64,000 nt of DNA from Pseudonocardia cypriaca (GTDB lineage: Bacteria; Actinomycetota; Actinomycetes; Mycobacteriales; Pseudonocardiaceae), in contig NZ_VFPH01000001.1 of the NCBI RefSeq assembly GCF_006717045.1, positions 2,728,001-2,792,000 on the forward strand. The letters are read 5' to 3'. The first letter of the stretch is position 1; every line of letters starts with the position of its first letter. A program made the position numbers and the translations under genes. Under the pieces are notes generated by a model, which worked only from the letters and a program-made list of their open reading frames with translations, was not told where the DNA came from and ran no database searches. Shown in pieces: positions 33,651 through 42,889 of the stretch.

Positions 33651-36600
33651 CTAGCCCGCCAGGTGTCCCCACCGCCCGGCCAGCTCCGACCAGGTCCCGG
33701 TGGCCGCCACCCGGCCGTCCTCCAGCACGACCACGCAGTCGGCGCGGGCGAGCGCGGAGCGCTTCGAGCTGCAGCCCACCACCGTGACGCCGCGGCGGCG
33801 CAGCGCCTCCCACAGCTCGACCTCGGTGCGGGCGTCGAGCGCTGAGGAGACGTCGTCGGCGACCAGCAGCTCGGCCTCGGTGGCGAGCGCCCTGGCGAGC
33901 GCGAGGCGCTGCACCTGCCCGCCGGACAGCCGCACGCCGCGGTGGCCGATCAGGGCGCCGTGTCCGCCCGCGTCCTCGACGTCGGCCTCCAGGCGGGCGT
34001 CGTCGAGCGCGTCCTGCAGCCGCCGGTCGTGGTCGAGCGCGATGTTGTCGGAGAAGGAGCCGGACAGCACGCGCGGTACCTGGCCGACGTAGGCCACCTG
34101 GCCGGGGCGCAGGAACAGCTCCGGGTCGTCGACCTCGAGGTCGTTCCAGCGGATGCTGCCCTCGTGGTCGACCAGCCCGGCGAGGCTGGCGAGCAGGCTG
34201 GACTTGCCCGACCCGACCCGCCCGGTGAGCAGGACGAGCGAGCCGGCGTCCACCGCGAGACTCACGTCCTGCACGCCGACGGTGCCGTCGTCGTGCACGG
34301 CGGTGACGCGATCCAGGCTGAGCCGCTTGAGCGGCACCCGGCCGGCCGGCTCGGGTGCGGGCGCGGCGCCGGTCGGCAGGTCGACGCCGGGCGGCACGCG
34401 GATGATGTCGGCGTCGCCTGCGAGGTCGGCCATCGCCTGCAGCCAGCGCCGCGCGACCGGGGCCTCGGTGACGGCCGCACCGAACACCATGCCGAACCAG
34501 CCGGACCCGGCCACGGCGGTGCTCACCAGCAGTGCGGTGGCGAGGTCCCAGGTGCCGGCGAGGTGCACCGCCCACGCCGCGACGACGCCGAGCTGCGTGA
34601 GCAGCGCGGGCGCGCCTTCGAGCAGCATGCGCACCCGCTGCTCCCGCACCGTGGCCGCGACGCGGCGTTCGTCCACGCGCCCCAGGTATGCCTGGACGGC
34701 CTCCGTGGCCGCCGCGAGCTTCACGGTGCGCGCGGCGTCGAGCACGGACACCAGTGCGCCGCCGAACCGGGCCCGCGCGTCGCCTGCCACCCGGGCCGAC
34801 GATCCGGCCAGCGGGGCGCCGACGGCCGACACCGCCGCGGACACGACCAGCACGGTGCCGAGGACCGCGCCCGCGAGAAGGCTCTGCGCGGCGACGGCCG
34901 TGACCAGCACGACGACAACCCCGTTGGTGACGTCGACCCAGCGGTCGACGTAGAGCACGAGGCGGTCGGAGTCGAGCGCCCTCGCCACCACCTCGCCCGC
35001 GGGAGTGCGGGCCAGGCGGCGCTGCATGGTCTGCCCGCGCAGCACGGCGAGGCGGGTCCTCAGCGTGACCGCCGACCACCACAGGGGGTAGGTGCGGAAC
35101 GCCACGGCCAGGGTCAACGGCGCGAACAGCAGTGTGGCGGCCAGCGCGGCGGTTTCGTCCCACGGCGACCCGCCCTGCTCGAGGGTGCCCACGAGCCGCC
35201 CCCACAGCCAGCCCGTGACCGCCCCGTAGGCGCCCAGCAGCGACGCGACGAGGAACGCGAACCCGCCGAGCACTCCCCACCGCGGGTGGGCGAACATCGT
35301 GCGCACCACCGTGCGGGCCAGCCGCGCGCGCACGGCCGGGGGAGCGGGTTTCGGCGGGCGGCGGACGGCCGGGGTGAACCGGGCGGCGTGCTCGGCCGCG
35401 GGCTCGCCGTCCCCTGCCGCGGCGAGGAGGTCCCGGAACGGTCCGGGCTCGGCGGCCAGCCGGGCGCGTTCGCCGTGCTGGACGACGCGCCCGCGGTCGA
35501 GCACCGCGACCGCGTGGCAGCGGCGGGTGGTGGAGAGCCGGTGCGCGACGAGGATGCCGGTGCGTCCCGCGAGGAGCCGGTCGGCGGCCCGGGTGACGCG
35601 GCGTTCGGTCTGCGGGTCCATGCGCGCGGTGGCCTCGTCGAGCACGACGACCGCGACGTCCCGCACGAGCAGCCGCGCGAAGGCGACCAGCTGCTCCTCG
35701 CCCGCGGACAGGGTGGTGCCGCCTGCGCCGAGACGGGTCTGCAGGCCGTCGGGCAGTGCGGCGACCCACTCGGCCAGGCCGAGTGCGTCGACGGCGGCCT
35801 CCACCGCCGCCGGGGGGACGTCGTCGGCGAAGAGCGTGATGTTCTCCTCGAGGGTGGCCGCGAGGATCTCGGTGCGCTGGGTGACCACGCCGACGGCCCG
35901 GCGCAGGTCGTGCAGGTCGGTGGCGGTGACGTCCTGGCCGGCGAGGAACACCGTGCCCGGTGGCGGCTCCACGGCTCGCGAGAGCAGCTTGGCGAGCGTG
36001 GACTTGCCGGCGCCGGTGCGCCCGACCAGCGCGCACGTGGTGCCGGCGGGCACGGTGAGGTGGACCGAGCGCAGCGCGAAGCCGCCCGGGTAGCCGAACG
36101 TGAGGTCGCGGACCTCCACGGCCGCCGGTCCGGCCGGCACCGGGCGCCCGCCGACCGGTTCCTGCTGCGCAGCGAGGAGGCTGCGGATGCGCTGCAGCGC
36201 GCCGAGGCCGGCCTGCACCTCCGGCATCTGCATGCTGATGTGGTTGAGCTGGCCTGCGAACGTGGTGAAGAGCAGCCACAGCGTGACGAGCTCGGCCACC
36301 CCGAGCCCGCCCCCGCTGACGAGGGCGGCGCCCGCCACGGCGAGCGCGGCGAGCATCCCGCTCAGCACCAGCCCGGCGCGCAGGCCGACGCGCGTGGAGG
36401 CGGCGCAGGTGGCGGCGACCCGCTGCAGCACCTCGCGCGCCCGGACCGCGTACTGGCGCACGACGTGCGGCTGCCCGAGCGATGAGCGCACGTCGTCACG
36501 GCCAGCGACGGCCTCCTCCAGCTGGGCGGAGTGGTCCGACCACGCGGCCTCCTCCGCGAGCTTGCGCTCGGCGACGACCGCGGTGAGCGGGCGCACCAGG

Positions 36601-37103
36601 GCGGCCGCCAGCAGCGCGACCACCGGGAAGGCGAACCAGGCGGGCCACCAGGTGAGCCCGGCCACCACCCAGGCCAGCACGGACCGCAGCGCGGCGTGGC
36701 TGAGCTGCCAGCCGGTGCGCCGCATCAGGGCGCCGAGCTGGCGGGCGTCGTCATCGACGCGGTCGAGCATCTCGCCGACGGCCTGCTCCTCCAGCACCGG
36801 CAGCGGCTGGTGGAGCGCGGCGTGCAGGAGGTCGGCCCGCAACCGTCCCTCCGCGCGGCCGATCACCCCGGAGAAGGCGGTGCGTCCGGCGGTGTCGAGG
36901 ATCGTGGCGCCGACCAGCAGCGCGCCGAGCAGCCAGACGAGCCCGACGCCGGGACTCTCGGCGACCCGCCCCGCCACCACGGCGCCCGCCGTCTCGGCGA
37001 CGGCGGCGACGACGACCATCGCCCCGACCACCACCGCGGTGGGACCGGCGAGGCGGCGCCAGGTGAGCGGCTGCGCCCGATACCCCTGCGCGCTCTCGTT
37101 CAT
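33651..37103 (-). CDS. Single-chain two-half ABC exporter
   Basis: A 1150-residue TMD-NBD-TMD-NBD protein. First half: six helices, Walker A GRTGAGKST (about 359), signature LSAGEEQ (about 464), Walker B VVVLDEATA, H-loop AHRLST. Second half: Walker A GRVGSGKSS (about 959), signature LSGGQ (about 1057), Walker B LLVADDVSS with Asp in place of the catalytic Glu, and no H-loop His (VVGCSSKRS). Hence one canonical and one degenerate ATP site, as in heterodimeric exporters, here joined in one chain. ATG at 37101-37103 is chosen because upstream codons look non-coding. Cargo unknown. Transcribed after the LysM gene. Confidence 0.92.
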   Translation of the reverse strand: MNESAQGYRAQPLTWRRLAGPTAVVVGAMVVVAAVAETAGAVVAGRVAESPGVGLVWLLGALLVGATILDTAGRTAFSGVIGRAEGRLRADLLHAALHQPLPVLEEQAVGEMLDRVDDDARQLGALMRRTGWQLSHAALRSVLAWVVAGLTWWPAWFAFPVVALLAAALVRPLTAVVAERKLAEEAAWSDHSAQLEEAVAGRDDVRSSLGQPHVVRQYAVRAREVLQRVAATCAASTRVGLRAGLVLSGMLAALAVAGAALVSGGGLGVAELVTLWLLFTTFAGQLNHISMQMPEVQAGLGALQRIRSLLAAQQEPVGGRPVPAGPAAVEVRDLTFGYPGGFALRSVHLTVPAGTTCALVGRTGAGKSTLAKLLSRAVEPPPGTVFLAGQDVTATDLHDLRRAVGVVTQRTEILAATLEENITLFADDVPPAAVEAAVDALGLAEWVAALPDGLQTRLGAGGTTLSAGEEQLVAFARLLVRDVAVVVLDEATARMDPQTERRVTRAADRLLAGRTGILVAHRLSTTRRCHAVAVLDRGRVVQHGERARLAAEPGPFRDLLAAAGDGEPAAEHAARFTPAVRRPPKPAPPAVRARLARTVVRTMFAHPRWGVLGGFAFLVASLLGAYGAVTGWLWGRLVGTLEQGGSPWDETAALAATLLFAPLTLAVAFRTYPLWWSAVTLRTRLAVLRGQTMQRRLARTPAGEVVARALDSDRLVLYVDRWVDVTNGVVVVLVTAVAAQSLLAGAVLGTVLVVSAAVSAVGAPLAGSSARVAGDARARFGGALVSVLDAARTVKLAAATEAVQAYLGRVDERRVAATVREQRVRMLLEGAPALLTQLGVVAAWAVHLAGTWDLATALLVSTAVAGSGWFGMVFGAAVTEAPVARRWLQAMADLAGDADIIRVPPGVDLPTGAAPAPEPAGRVPLKRLSLDRVTAVHDDGTVGVQDVSLAVDAGSLVLLTGRVGSGKSSLLASLAGLVDHEGSIRWNDLEVDDPELFLRPGQVAYVGQVPRVLSGSFSDNIALDHDRRLQDALDDARLEADVEDAGGHGALIGHRGVRLSGGQVQRLALARALATEAELLVADDVSSALDARTEVELWEALRRRGVTVVGCSSKRSALARADCVVVLEDGRVAATGTWSELAGRWGHLAG

Positions 37104-37215
37104 GCCCCCCGGCCCGTCCCCCGTCCGGCCTGGTGCCGGTCGTCGAACGCTAGCTGCCGGGCGAGGAGGGGCGCGCCCGATTTCCGGTCCGGGCGGGCGT
37201 GCCAGGAGACGTGGA

Positions 37216-37896
37216 CTAGGAGATGCGCAGCCGCCCACCGGCCGCGATGCGGTCCGAGTCGGCGATCTGCGGGTTGAGCCGCAGCAGGTGGGAGACCGTG
37301 ACGTTGTGGCGCGAGGCCAGCCCGGTGAGGGTGGCACCCGCGGGGATCACGATCTCGTTGGGTGGCGCCGGGCGGATCTCGAGGTTGTCGCCCGCCTGGA
37401 TCCGGTCGGGGTCGGCGATCCCGTTCTGCTCGGCGATCTGTTCGAGCGGCACCTGGTACCGCAGTGCGATGCGGGCGAGCGTCTCCCCGGGCTGCACGGT
37501 GTGGGCCATCGGCCGGTCCTCGTCCGGTGGCGGCCCGGGCTCCGGCGGTTGGGGCCGTGGCGACTGGGGTTGCGAGGGCTCGGGGCGTTGCGGGACGTCG
37601 GGGCCCGTGGACGTGGCCGGTGCCCGCGGTGGTGTCGGCCGGGGTGACGGGGGCGGCGGGGCGGCCGGCTCGCTCGGGGGCTGCCCGACCGGTGTGGTGG
37701 GGGCGGCGGGTTCGGCCCCACCGGACTGGGATGCCGTGATCGCCGCGATCACCGCGGCGGCTATCGGCACGGCGGCCACCAACCCGATCAGCGCCTGCCT
37801 GCCCGTGACCCTGCGACGCCCGCCGGCGTCGCTGCGCGCCTCGGTGGCGGCGGACTCGAGCTCGCGCCGCAACCTCTCGTGATCGGGCTGGTTCAT
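37216..37896 (-). CDS. LysM-domain membrane-anchored protein
   Basis: A 226-residue protein: a charged N-terminus, one membrane helix (QALIGLVAAVPIAAAVIAAI, about 33-52), a Pro-rich spacer of about 75 residues, and two LysM domains (HTVQPGETLARIALRYQVP and IPAGATLTGLASRHNVTV). LysM binds peptidoglycan; the layout is a cytoplasmic tail with wall-binding domains outside. The ATG at 37896 is preferred, although an in-frame GTG at 37935 is possible; neither has a strong ribosome site. It could be cotranscribed with the ABC exporter 112 bp downstream. Confidence 0.8.
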   Translation of the reverse strand: MNQPDHERLRRELESAATEARSDAGGRRRVTGRQALIGLVAAVPIAAAVIAAITASQSGGAEPAAPTTPVGQPPSEPAAPPPPSPRPTPPRAPATSTGPDVPQRPEPSQPQSPRPQPPEPGPPPDEDRPMAHTVQPGETLARIALRYQVPLEQIAEQNGIADPDRIQAGDNLEIRPAPPNEIVIPAGATLTGLASRHNVTVSHLLRLNPQIADSDRIAAGGRLRIS

Positions 37897-38072
37897 CGCC
37901 CGGTATTGTGCATCCTTCGTTCGGGTGAGGATCACCGGGTCGTGTGACGCAGAGCGTGCTGAGGCTTGGGCTGGGCGGCTTGCATCCTCGTCGGTCGATC
38001 AGGTTGACTCTCCACGTTCGGCCGAGCGGTTGTCACACAACGTGGCGCCCTGATCCTCCTTGGGGGTTCTTG

Positions 38073-38732
38073 ATGCCCTGGTGGTCCAGGGAGGCGGACG
38101 GTGAGCCGGCCGCCATGGATGGATCGCGAATGCCGGTGCGGACCGGCGCTGCCGACCGGGGCACCGTCCACGAACTCGCAGTCCGGAACGCACGCGCGGC
38201 CGCCCTCTTCTCGGCCGGCAACGCGAAGGAAGCCGTCGACCTGTTCGAGGACACGCTGCGCGGCTGCCGCGCGCTGCTCGGAGGCGACCACCACGCCACG
38301 TTGACCGTCGCGGGCAACCTCGGCGTGGCGCGGGTATCGGCCGGCAAGCGGCGGGACGGGATCCACCTGATCGCGGAGAACGTCGCAGATCGCGCGCGCG
38401 TGCTCGGCGACGACGACCCCCGCACCCTCACCGCCCGCGACGCCCTCGCCGTGGCCTACCGGCTCGCGGGCGACGTGGACGACGCCGTCGAGCTCTCCGG
38501 CCAGGTCTCCGCGCAGCGCAGGCGCACGCTCGGCGCGGCCCATCCCGACACGCTCACCTCGCGGATGGGCCTGGCGCGAGCGCAGGCCGCGGCCGGTGAC
38601 CTGGAGGCGGCCACCGCCCTGCTGAGCGCGGCGGTGCACGACGCCGAGCAGGCGCTCCCGCCGCGCCACCCGCACCTCACCGCCCTCGTGGAGTGCGCCG
38701 AAGCCATCGGCATGACCCGCCGCGAGGGGTAG
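38073..38732 (+). CDS. Tetratricopeptide-repeat protein
   Basis: A 219-residue protein starting MPWWSREADGEPAAMDGS. At least three TPR-like units are visible (NARAAALFSAGNAKEAVDLFEDTL, LAVAYRLAGDVDDAVELS, ARAQAAAGDLEAATALLSAA), with LGGDHHATLTV/LGDDDPRTLTA linkers of the NB-ARC/kinesin-light-chain type. TPR proteins mediate protein interaction; no catalytic domain is present. A G-rich GGGGG site precedes the ATG at 38073. It is divergent from the LysM gene and 60 bp before the APC permease; no functional link is evident. Confidence 0.75.
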   Translation: MPWWSREADGEPAAMDGSRMPVRTGAADRGTVHELAVRNARAAALFSAGNAKEAVDLFEDTLRGCRALLGGDHHATLTVAGNLGVARVSAGKRRDGIHLIAENVADRARVLGDDDPRTLTARDALAVAYRLAGDVDDAVELSGQVSAQRRRTLGAAHPDTLTSRMGLARAQAAAGDLEAATALLSAAVHDAEQALPPRHPHLTALVECAEAIGMTRREG

Positions 38733-38791
38733 GACCGCCCCCGAGACGCCCCCCCCGAGCTCCCCATACCCACGAACCGAGGCATCCCCCC

Positions 38792-40399
38792 ATGTCGACC
38801 CCCATCAGCCCCAAGACGCGAGAGCGCGACACAGCGCGCAGTGACGAGGCGCTGCTGCTGCGCCTGGGTTACTCCCAGGTGCTCTACCGCGAGATGGGTG
38901 GGTTCTCCAACTTCGCCATCTCGTTCACGATCATCTCCGTCCTGGCGGGCTGCCTCACCTCGTACAACCTCGCGTTCAACAACGGCGGCCCCGTGGTGGT
39001 GACGTGGGGCTGGCTGGTGGTCGGCGGGTTCTGCGTGCTCGTCGCGATGGCGATGGCCGAGATCGCCTCCTCCATGCCCACCGCGGGCGCGCTCTACTTC
39101 TGGGCGTCGCGGCTCGGCGGCCCGGCATGGGGCTGGTTCACCGGCTGGTTCAACCTGCTCGGCCAGATCGCGGTCACAGCCGCCATCCAGTACGGCTGCG
39201 CGACGTTCACGACCGCGCTGCTGAACCTGTGGTTCCCGAGCCTCGTCGGCACGGACACGACGACCATCTTCATCACGTTCACCGTGATCGTGGTGGCTCA
39301 GCTGGGCCTCAACCTGCTCAACGTCAACCTGCTGTCGAAGTTCAACACGCTCTCGGCGTGGTGGCACATGGCGGGCGTGGCGCTGATCGTCGTGATCCTG
39401 CTGATCGTGCCCACCGAGCACCAGTCGGCCGCGTTCGTGTTCGGTGAGGTCGTCAACAACTCCGGCTTCTCCGACTCGGCCATCTGGTTCGTCTTCGGCA
39501 TCGGGCTGCTGATGGCGCAGTACACCGTCACCGGGTACGACGCCTCGGCCCACATGAGCGAGGAGACGCGGGGGGCGTCCCGCGCCACCGCGCTCGGCAT
39601 GATCTGGGCCGTCGTCGCGTCGGTGGCGTTCGGCTTCGTGCTCCTCGTCGCGATCACGTTCGCGGTGCCGGACGTGCAGGGCGTCCTGGACGCCGCCGGC
39701 ATGTCGGTGGTCTACATCTGGACCGAGTCGACCAACGCGGCGTGGGCCGAGTTCATGCTGATCATCTCGGTCGGCGCGCAGTGGTTCTGCGGCACGGCGT
39801 CGGTGACCTCGGCGTCGCGGATGCTGTTCGCGTTCTCCCGCGACCGCGCGGTGCCGTTCTCGCGGCTGTGGCGCCGGGTCGGCGCCAACCGCGTGCCGGT
39901 GAACTCGGTGCTGGCCATCGCCGTCACGGCGTGGGCGCTGATGATCCCGACGCTGGCCAACGGCGTGGTCGGCTACGCGGTGGGCACCTCGATCGCGGTG
40001 ATCGGCCTCTACATCGCCTTCGCGCTGCCGATCATCCTGCGCATCAAGGCGGGCGACAAGTTCGAGCCGGGCGCGTGGAGCCTCGGCAAGCACTGGAAGT
40101 GGGTCTCCCGGATCGCGGTCGTGTGGATCGCGGTCGTGTGCGTGCTGTTCCTCCTGCCGCTCACGCCGAACGGCGTCCCGGGTACGGAGGGGTTCAGCTG
40201 GGAGTCGATGAACTACGCCCCGCTGACGGTGGGCGGGGCGGTCGTCCTGTTCGGCGGCTGGTACGTCCTCTCGGCCCGCAAGTGGTTCACCGGCCCCGTG
40301 CAGGAGGCCCGCGCCCAGGAGCAGCTCCAGGCGATGCAGCAGCAACAGCAGCGCGAGATGCCTCGCCAGCCGGTGCGCCAGCCCGTCCGCCCGTACTGA
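38792..40399 (+). CDS. APC-superfamily permease, amino acid/choline (ACT) branch
   Basis: A 535-residue transporter with about 12 helices. It opens with a polar tail then LLLRLGYSQVLYREMGGFSNFAISFTIIS, a hallmark of the eukaryote-like ACT branch (GABA, choline, amino acids). Other segments are PTAGALYFWASRLGGPAWGWFTGW, KFNTLSAWWHMAG and GYDASAHMSEETRGASRA. The C-terminus ends in a Gln/Arg/Pro-rich tail. ATG at 38792 precedes the conserved start. Substrate is probably an amino acid or amine; no enzyme is adjacent to refine it. It is convergent with the MBL operon. Confidence 0.87.
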   Translation: MSTPISPKTRERDTARSDEALLLRLGYSQVLYREMGGFSNFAISFTIISVLAGCLTSYNLAFNNGGPVVVTWGWLVVGGFCVLVAMAMAEIASSMPTAGALYFWASRLGGPAWGWFTGWFNLLGQIAVTAAIQYGCATFTTALLNLWFPSLVGTDTTTIFITFTVIVVAQLGLNLLNVNLLSKFNTLSAWWHMAGVALIVVILLIVPTEHQSAAFVFGEVVNNSGFSDSAIWFVFGIGLLMAQYTVTGYDASAHMSEETRGASRATALGMIWAVVASVAFGFVLLVAITFAVPDVQGVLDAAGMSVVYIWTESTNAAWAEFMLIISVGAQWFCGTASVTSASRMLFAFSRDRAVPFSRLWRRVGANRVPVNSVLAIAVTAWALMIPTLANGVVGYAVGTSIAVIGLYIAFALPIILRIKAGDKFEPGAWSLGKHWKWVSRIAVVWIAVVCVLFLLPLTPNGVPGTEGFSWESMNYAPLTVGGAVVLFGGWYVLSARKWFTGPVQEARAQEQLQAMQQQQQREMPRQPVRQPVRPY

Positions 40400-40407
40400 C
40401 GCTCGCG

Positions 40408-40426
40408 AACCGCAACGCTGCGGGTT
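40408..40426. terminator. Possible bidirectional terminator between APC permease and MBL gene
   Basis: AACCGCA, a 4-base loop ACGC, then TGCGGGTT forms a short hairpin with one bulge, followed by a T on the plus strand. It lies exactly in the 27-bp gap between two convergent genes. Confidence 0.35.
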
Positions 40427-41101
40427 TCACCAGCCCCGGCTGATCCAGCCGGGCAGCTGGGGGCGTTCGGCCGCGACCGTGGTGTCGCGGCCGTGGCCGG
40501 GATGGATGCGGGTGTCGCCCGGGAGCGCGAGGAGCGTGCGCACCGAGCCGACGATCGTGGCGAAGTCGGAGAGCGGCGGGCCGGTGAGGCCCGGTCCTCC
40601 GGGGAAGAGGGTGTCCCCGCTCAGCAGGTGACCGTCGACGAGCAGGCTGATCCCACCGGGCGTGTGGCCCGGGGTGTGCAGCACGTGGGCGGTGAGGGGC
40701 CCGATGGGGAGGACCCCCTCGTGCACCGGGGTGAACGCGCCGTCCCACAGCCGGTCGGGTGGCGCGAGCCGTGCGGGGTCGCGGGCGAGCAGCTCCGTGG
40801 TTGCGGTGCCGGCGTCCCAGTGCCCGTCCCGCCGGACGGTGGCGAGCTCGTGGGGCCACACCGGCGACTCGGCGGGATGGGCCAGCACGGGCACCCGCCA
40901 CGCGTCGACCAGTGCGGGCACCGCGAGCACGTGGTCGAAGTGGGCGTGGGTGAGCAGGATGGCGGTCACGCGCAGGTCCGCGGTGGCCGCCAGGATGCGC
41001 TCGGGCCGGTCCCCGGGGTCGACGACCAGTGCCTCGCCGCCGGCGGACACGATCCAGCAGTTCGTCTCCAGCGCGCCGACGACGACCCGGCGCAGGTTCA
41101 C
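40427..41101 (-). CDS. MBL-fold metallo-hydrolase (glyoxalase II-like)
   Basis: A 224-residue protein. It starts VNLRRVVVGALETNCWIV, where LETNCW is characteristic of the glyoxalase II-like group. Metal motif HxHxDH is in LLTHAHFDHV, with HTPGHTPGGISLL and LLSGDTLFPGGPG supplying the next ligands, and HPGHG the last. It would hydrolyse a thioester such as an S-acyl low-molecular-weight thiol. GTG at 41101 overlaps the DsbA stop (GTGA). It is last of a three-gene operon PPOX-DsbA-MBL. Confidence 0.87.
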   Translation of the reverse strand: MNLRRVVVGALETNCWIVSAGGEALVVDPGDRPERILAATADLRVTAILLTHAHFDHVLAVPALVDAWRVPVLAHPAESPVWPHELATVRRDGHWDAGTATTELLARDPARLAPPDRLWDGAFTPVHEGVLPIGPLTAHVLHTPGHTPGGISLLVDGHLLSGDTLFPGGPGLTGPPLSDFATIVGSVRTLLALPGDTRIHPGHGRDTTVAAERPQLPGWISRGW

Positions 41102-41748
41102 GCCGCGCGCCGGAGCAGTTCGTCGTAGACGCCGGCGTCGTGGGCGGCCACGACCGGGAACCCCTCGGCCCACGGCCCCTGCCAGTGCACGTCGATGCCC
41201 GGGTTGGTGACCGTTGTGCCGTCCGGGAGGCGCAGCGTGGGGCTGGCGGGGATCGCGTCCGTGCCGGCGACGGCGAAGTCGGCCGTGACGCGGCGGCGGT
41301 GCCGCCCGTCGTCGAGCGCGACGGCCAGCTCGTCGAGGTCGACCTGGGGGACGGTGGCGGCGACATCGAGGATCACCTGCCGGTGGCTGATCGACCGCGA
41401 CTCCGTCCAGAACGCTCGCCGCAGCGCGAGATCGAGCTCCTCGCCCGCGACCAGGCTCTGCGCGCTCGCGGCGTGCACGGCCTCGGCCGCGAGGAGCACG
41501 GTGTGCGGGTAGAGGTCGTCGGCGGCCGTCCACACCCGGAACCCGGCCTCGGGCTCGATCTGCCCCAGCCCGACCGCCTCGGTGTCGGTGCCTCGGCGCG
41601 GGTGCGGCCCGTTGAACAGCTCGAGGGGGAACGTGTGGTGCTCGATCCGGACGTCGAGCCCGAGCCGGGTGCGGGCGCGGCGCAACCGCAGCAGCCCCAC
41701 GTAGGCGAAGGGGCACAGCAGGTCGGACCAGACTTCGATCGTGGTCAT
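41098..41748 (-). CDS. DsbA-family oxidoreductase (FrnE/HCCA-isomerase type)
   Basis: A 216-residue thioredoxin-fold protein starting TTIEVWSDLLCPFAYVGLLRL. The site is CPFA, so only one of the two usual redox Cys is present; this favours a glutathione-transferase-like or isomerase role (as in 2-hydroxychromene-2-carboxylate isomerases) over disulfide exchange. The C-terminal SPTLRLPDG has the cis-Pro expected after Ser. ATG at 41748 overlaps the PPOX stop (TGATG). Cytoplasmic; no signal peptide. Partner genes and operon order suggest a shared thiol or xenobiotic function. Confidence 0.85.
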   Translation of the reverse strand: MTTIEVWSDLLCPFAYVGLLRLRRARTRLGLDVRIEHHTFPLELFNGPHPRRGTDTEAVGLGQIEPEAGFRVWTAADDLYPHTVLLAAEAVHAASAQSLVAGEELDLALRRAFWTESRSISHRQVILDVAATVPQVDLDELAVALDDGRHRRRVTADFAVAGTDAIPASPTLRLPDGTTVTNPGIDVHWQGPWAEGFPVVAAHDAGVYDELLRRAA

Positions 41749-42218
41749 CAGTGCTCCTCGTGCTCCGTGCCGGGCGGGTTGCTGGTGAACCGCTCGGGGC
41801 GCAGGAGCACGGCGGTGCGCCGCTCGGCGGCCATGATGCGGTCGTACTCGTCGAGATCGGGGTGCTCGCCGCCCGCGGCCGTGTAGATGTCGCGCAGGAG
41901 GCGCCGCAGGTCGACACCGGCGGCCGGGTCGTCCGGCCCGGCCAGCTCGACCGGCCCACGGACGGCCACCCACTCCCAGCCCGACCGGAACACGAGCGTG
42001 GCGCGCGGGTCCTTGCGCAGGTTCGCGAGCTTCGCGGTGGCACCGCGGGCGACGAACGCGACCGTCTCCTCGCCGGTGGACGGGTGGGGCAGCACCCCGG
42101 CGTTCACCACGCTCACCGACGGCGCGTCGCGTCCCGTCGTGACCAGTACCGCCAGCCAGCGCTCCGCTGCGCCGTACGCGCGTACGAGGCGAAGGCCCTC
42201 TTCGATGGGCAGGCTCAT
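41748..42218 (-). CDS. PPOX-class F420-dependent oxidoreductase
   Basis: A 156-residue split-barrel protein: WLAVLVTTGRDAPSVSVVNAGV, then FVARGATAKLANLRKDPRATLVFRSGWEWVAVRG and a C-terminal RPERFTSNP. The KLANLRKDP motif is typical of F420-linked PPOX proteins. It is first of the PPOX-DsbA-MBL operon and divergent from a TetR regulator, so it is probably repressed by that regulator. Substrate unknown. ATG at 42216-42218. Confidence 0.85.
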   Translation of the reverse strand: MSLPIEEGLRLVRAYGAAERWLAVLVTTGRDAPSVSVVNAGVLPHPSTGEETVAFVARGATAKLANLRKDPRATLVFRSGWEWVAVRGPVELAGPDDPAAGVDLRRLLRDIYTAAGGEHPDLDEYDRIMAAERRTAVLLRPERFTSNPPGTEHEEH

Positions 42219-42232
42219 GGCGCGGAACCATA

Positions 42233-42279
42233 CGGACTGCGGTCCGCTTAAGTCAACGCTATGGTCCGCGGTGTGGACC
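42233..42279. promoter_or_regulatory. Candidate TetR operators in the PPOX/TetR divergent gap
   Basis: CGGACTGCGGTCCG at 42233-42246 is a palindrome with 5-base arms and a 4-base centre. A second repeat, GGTCC (42263-42267) with GGACC (42275-42279), lies close to the TetR start. Both contain GGTCC/GGACC, suggesting one repressor binding two sites between the divergent genes. Confidence 0.5.
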
Positions 42280-42281
42280 TG

Positions 42282-42881
42282 ATGGCCGGTGACGTACCGA
42301 GGGAGCGAGCCGACGCGGCGCGCAACCGGCGCAAGGTGCTCGCCGCCGCAGGCGAGCTGTTCGCGGCGCGCGGCGTCGCGGCGGTCAGCATGGACGACGT
42401 CGCGGCCGCAGCGGAGGTGGGGAAGGGCACGTTGTACCGGCGGTTCGGCGACAAGTCGGGGCTGGCCGCCGCGCTGCTCGACGAGCGCGAGTCACAGCTC
42501 CAGCAGGAGCTGCTCAGCGGCCCGCCCCCGCTCGGTCCCGGTGCGCCGCCGGTCGAGCGGCTCGCCGCGTTCACCGCGGCCTACCTGGCCTACGTCGACG
42601 CGCACCTCGACGTCGTCGCGCTGTCCCAGACCGCGAGCCCCGGAGCCCGCCTGCGCACGGGCTCGCACCGGTTCTGGCTGCTGCACTGCCGGATCCTGTT
42701 TACCGCCGCCGGCGCGCCCGATCCCGACCTGCGCGCCGACGCGCTGCTGGCCGCGCTCACCGCGGAGCAGGTGCGCCACTGGCGTCACGACGAGGGCCGC
42801 GAGCTGGCCGGCCTGACCCGCGCCGTGAGCGCGCTCGCCCGCAGCCTTGCCGCGTCCCATGACGGGAGCTCCAAGCCCTGA
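42282..42881 (+). CDS. TetR-family regulator
   Basis: A 199-residue repressor-type protein. N-terminal helix-turn-helix: KVLAAAGELFAARGVAAVSMDDVAAAAEVGKGTLYRRFGDK (three segments). The C-terminal ligand-binding half is helical. It starts MAGDVPRERADAARNRR at 42282; an ATG at 42261 is also in frame, but the palindromic operator region extends over it. It is divergent from the PPOX-DsbA-MBL operon and probably represses that operon and itself. Confidence 0.85.
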   Translation: MAGDVPRERADAARNRRKVLAAAGELFAARGVAAVSMDDVAAAAEVGKGTLYRRFGDKSGLAAALLDERESQLQQELLSGPPPLGPGAPPVERLAAFTAAYLAYVDAHLDVVALSQTASPGARLRTGSHRFWLLHCRILFTAAGAPDPDLRADALLAALTAEQVRHWRHDEGRELAGLTRAVSALARSLAASHDGSSKP

Positions 42882-42889
42882 TCCGGTGC

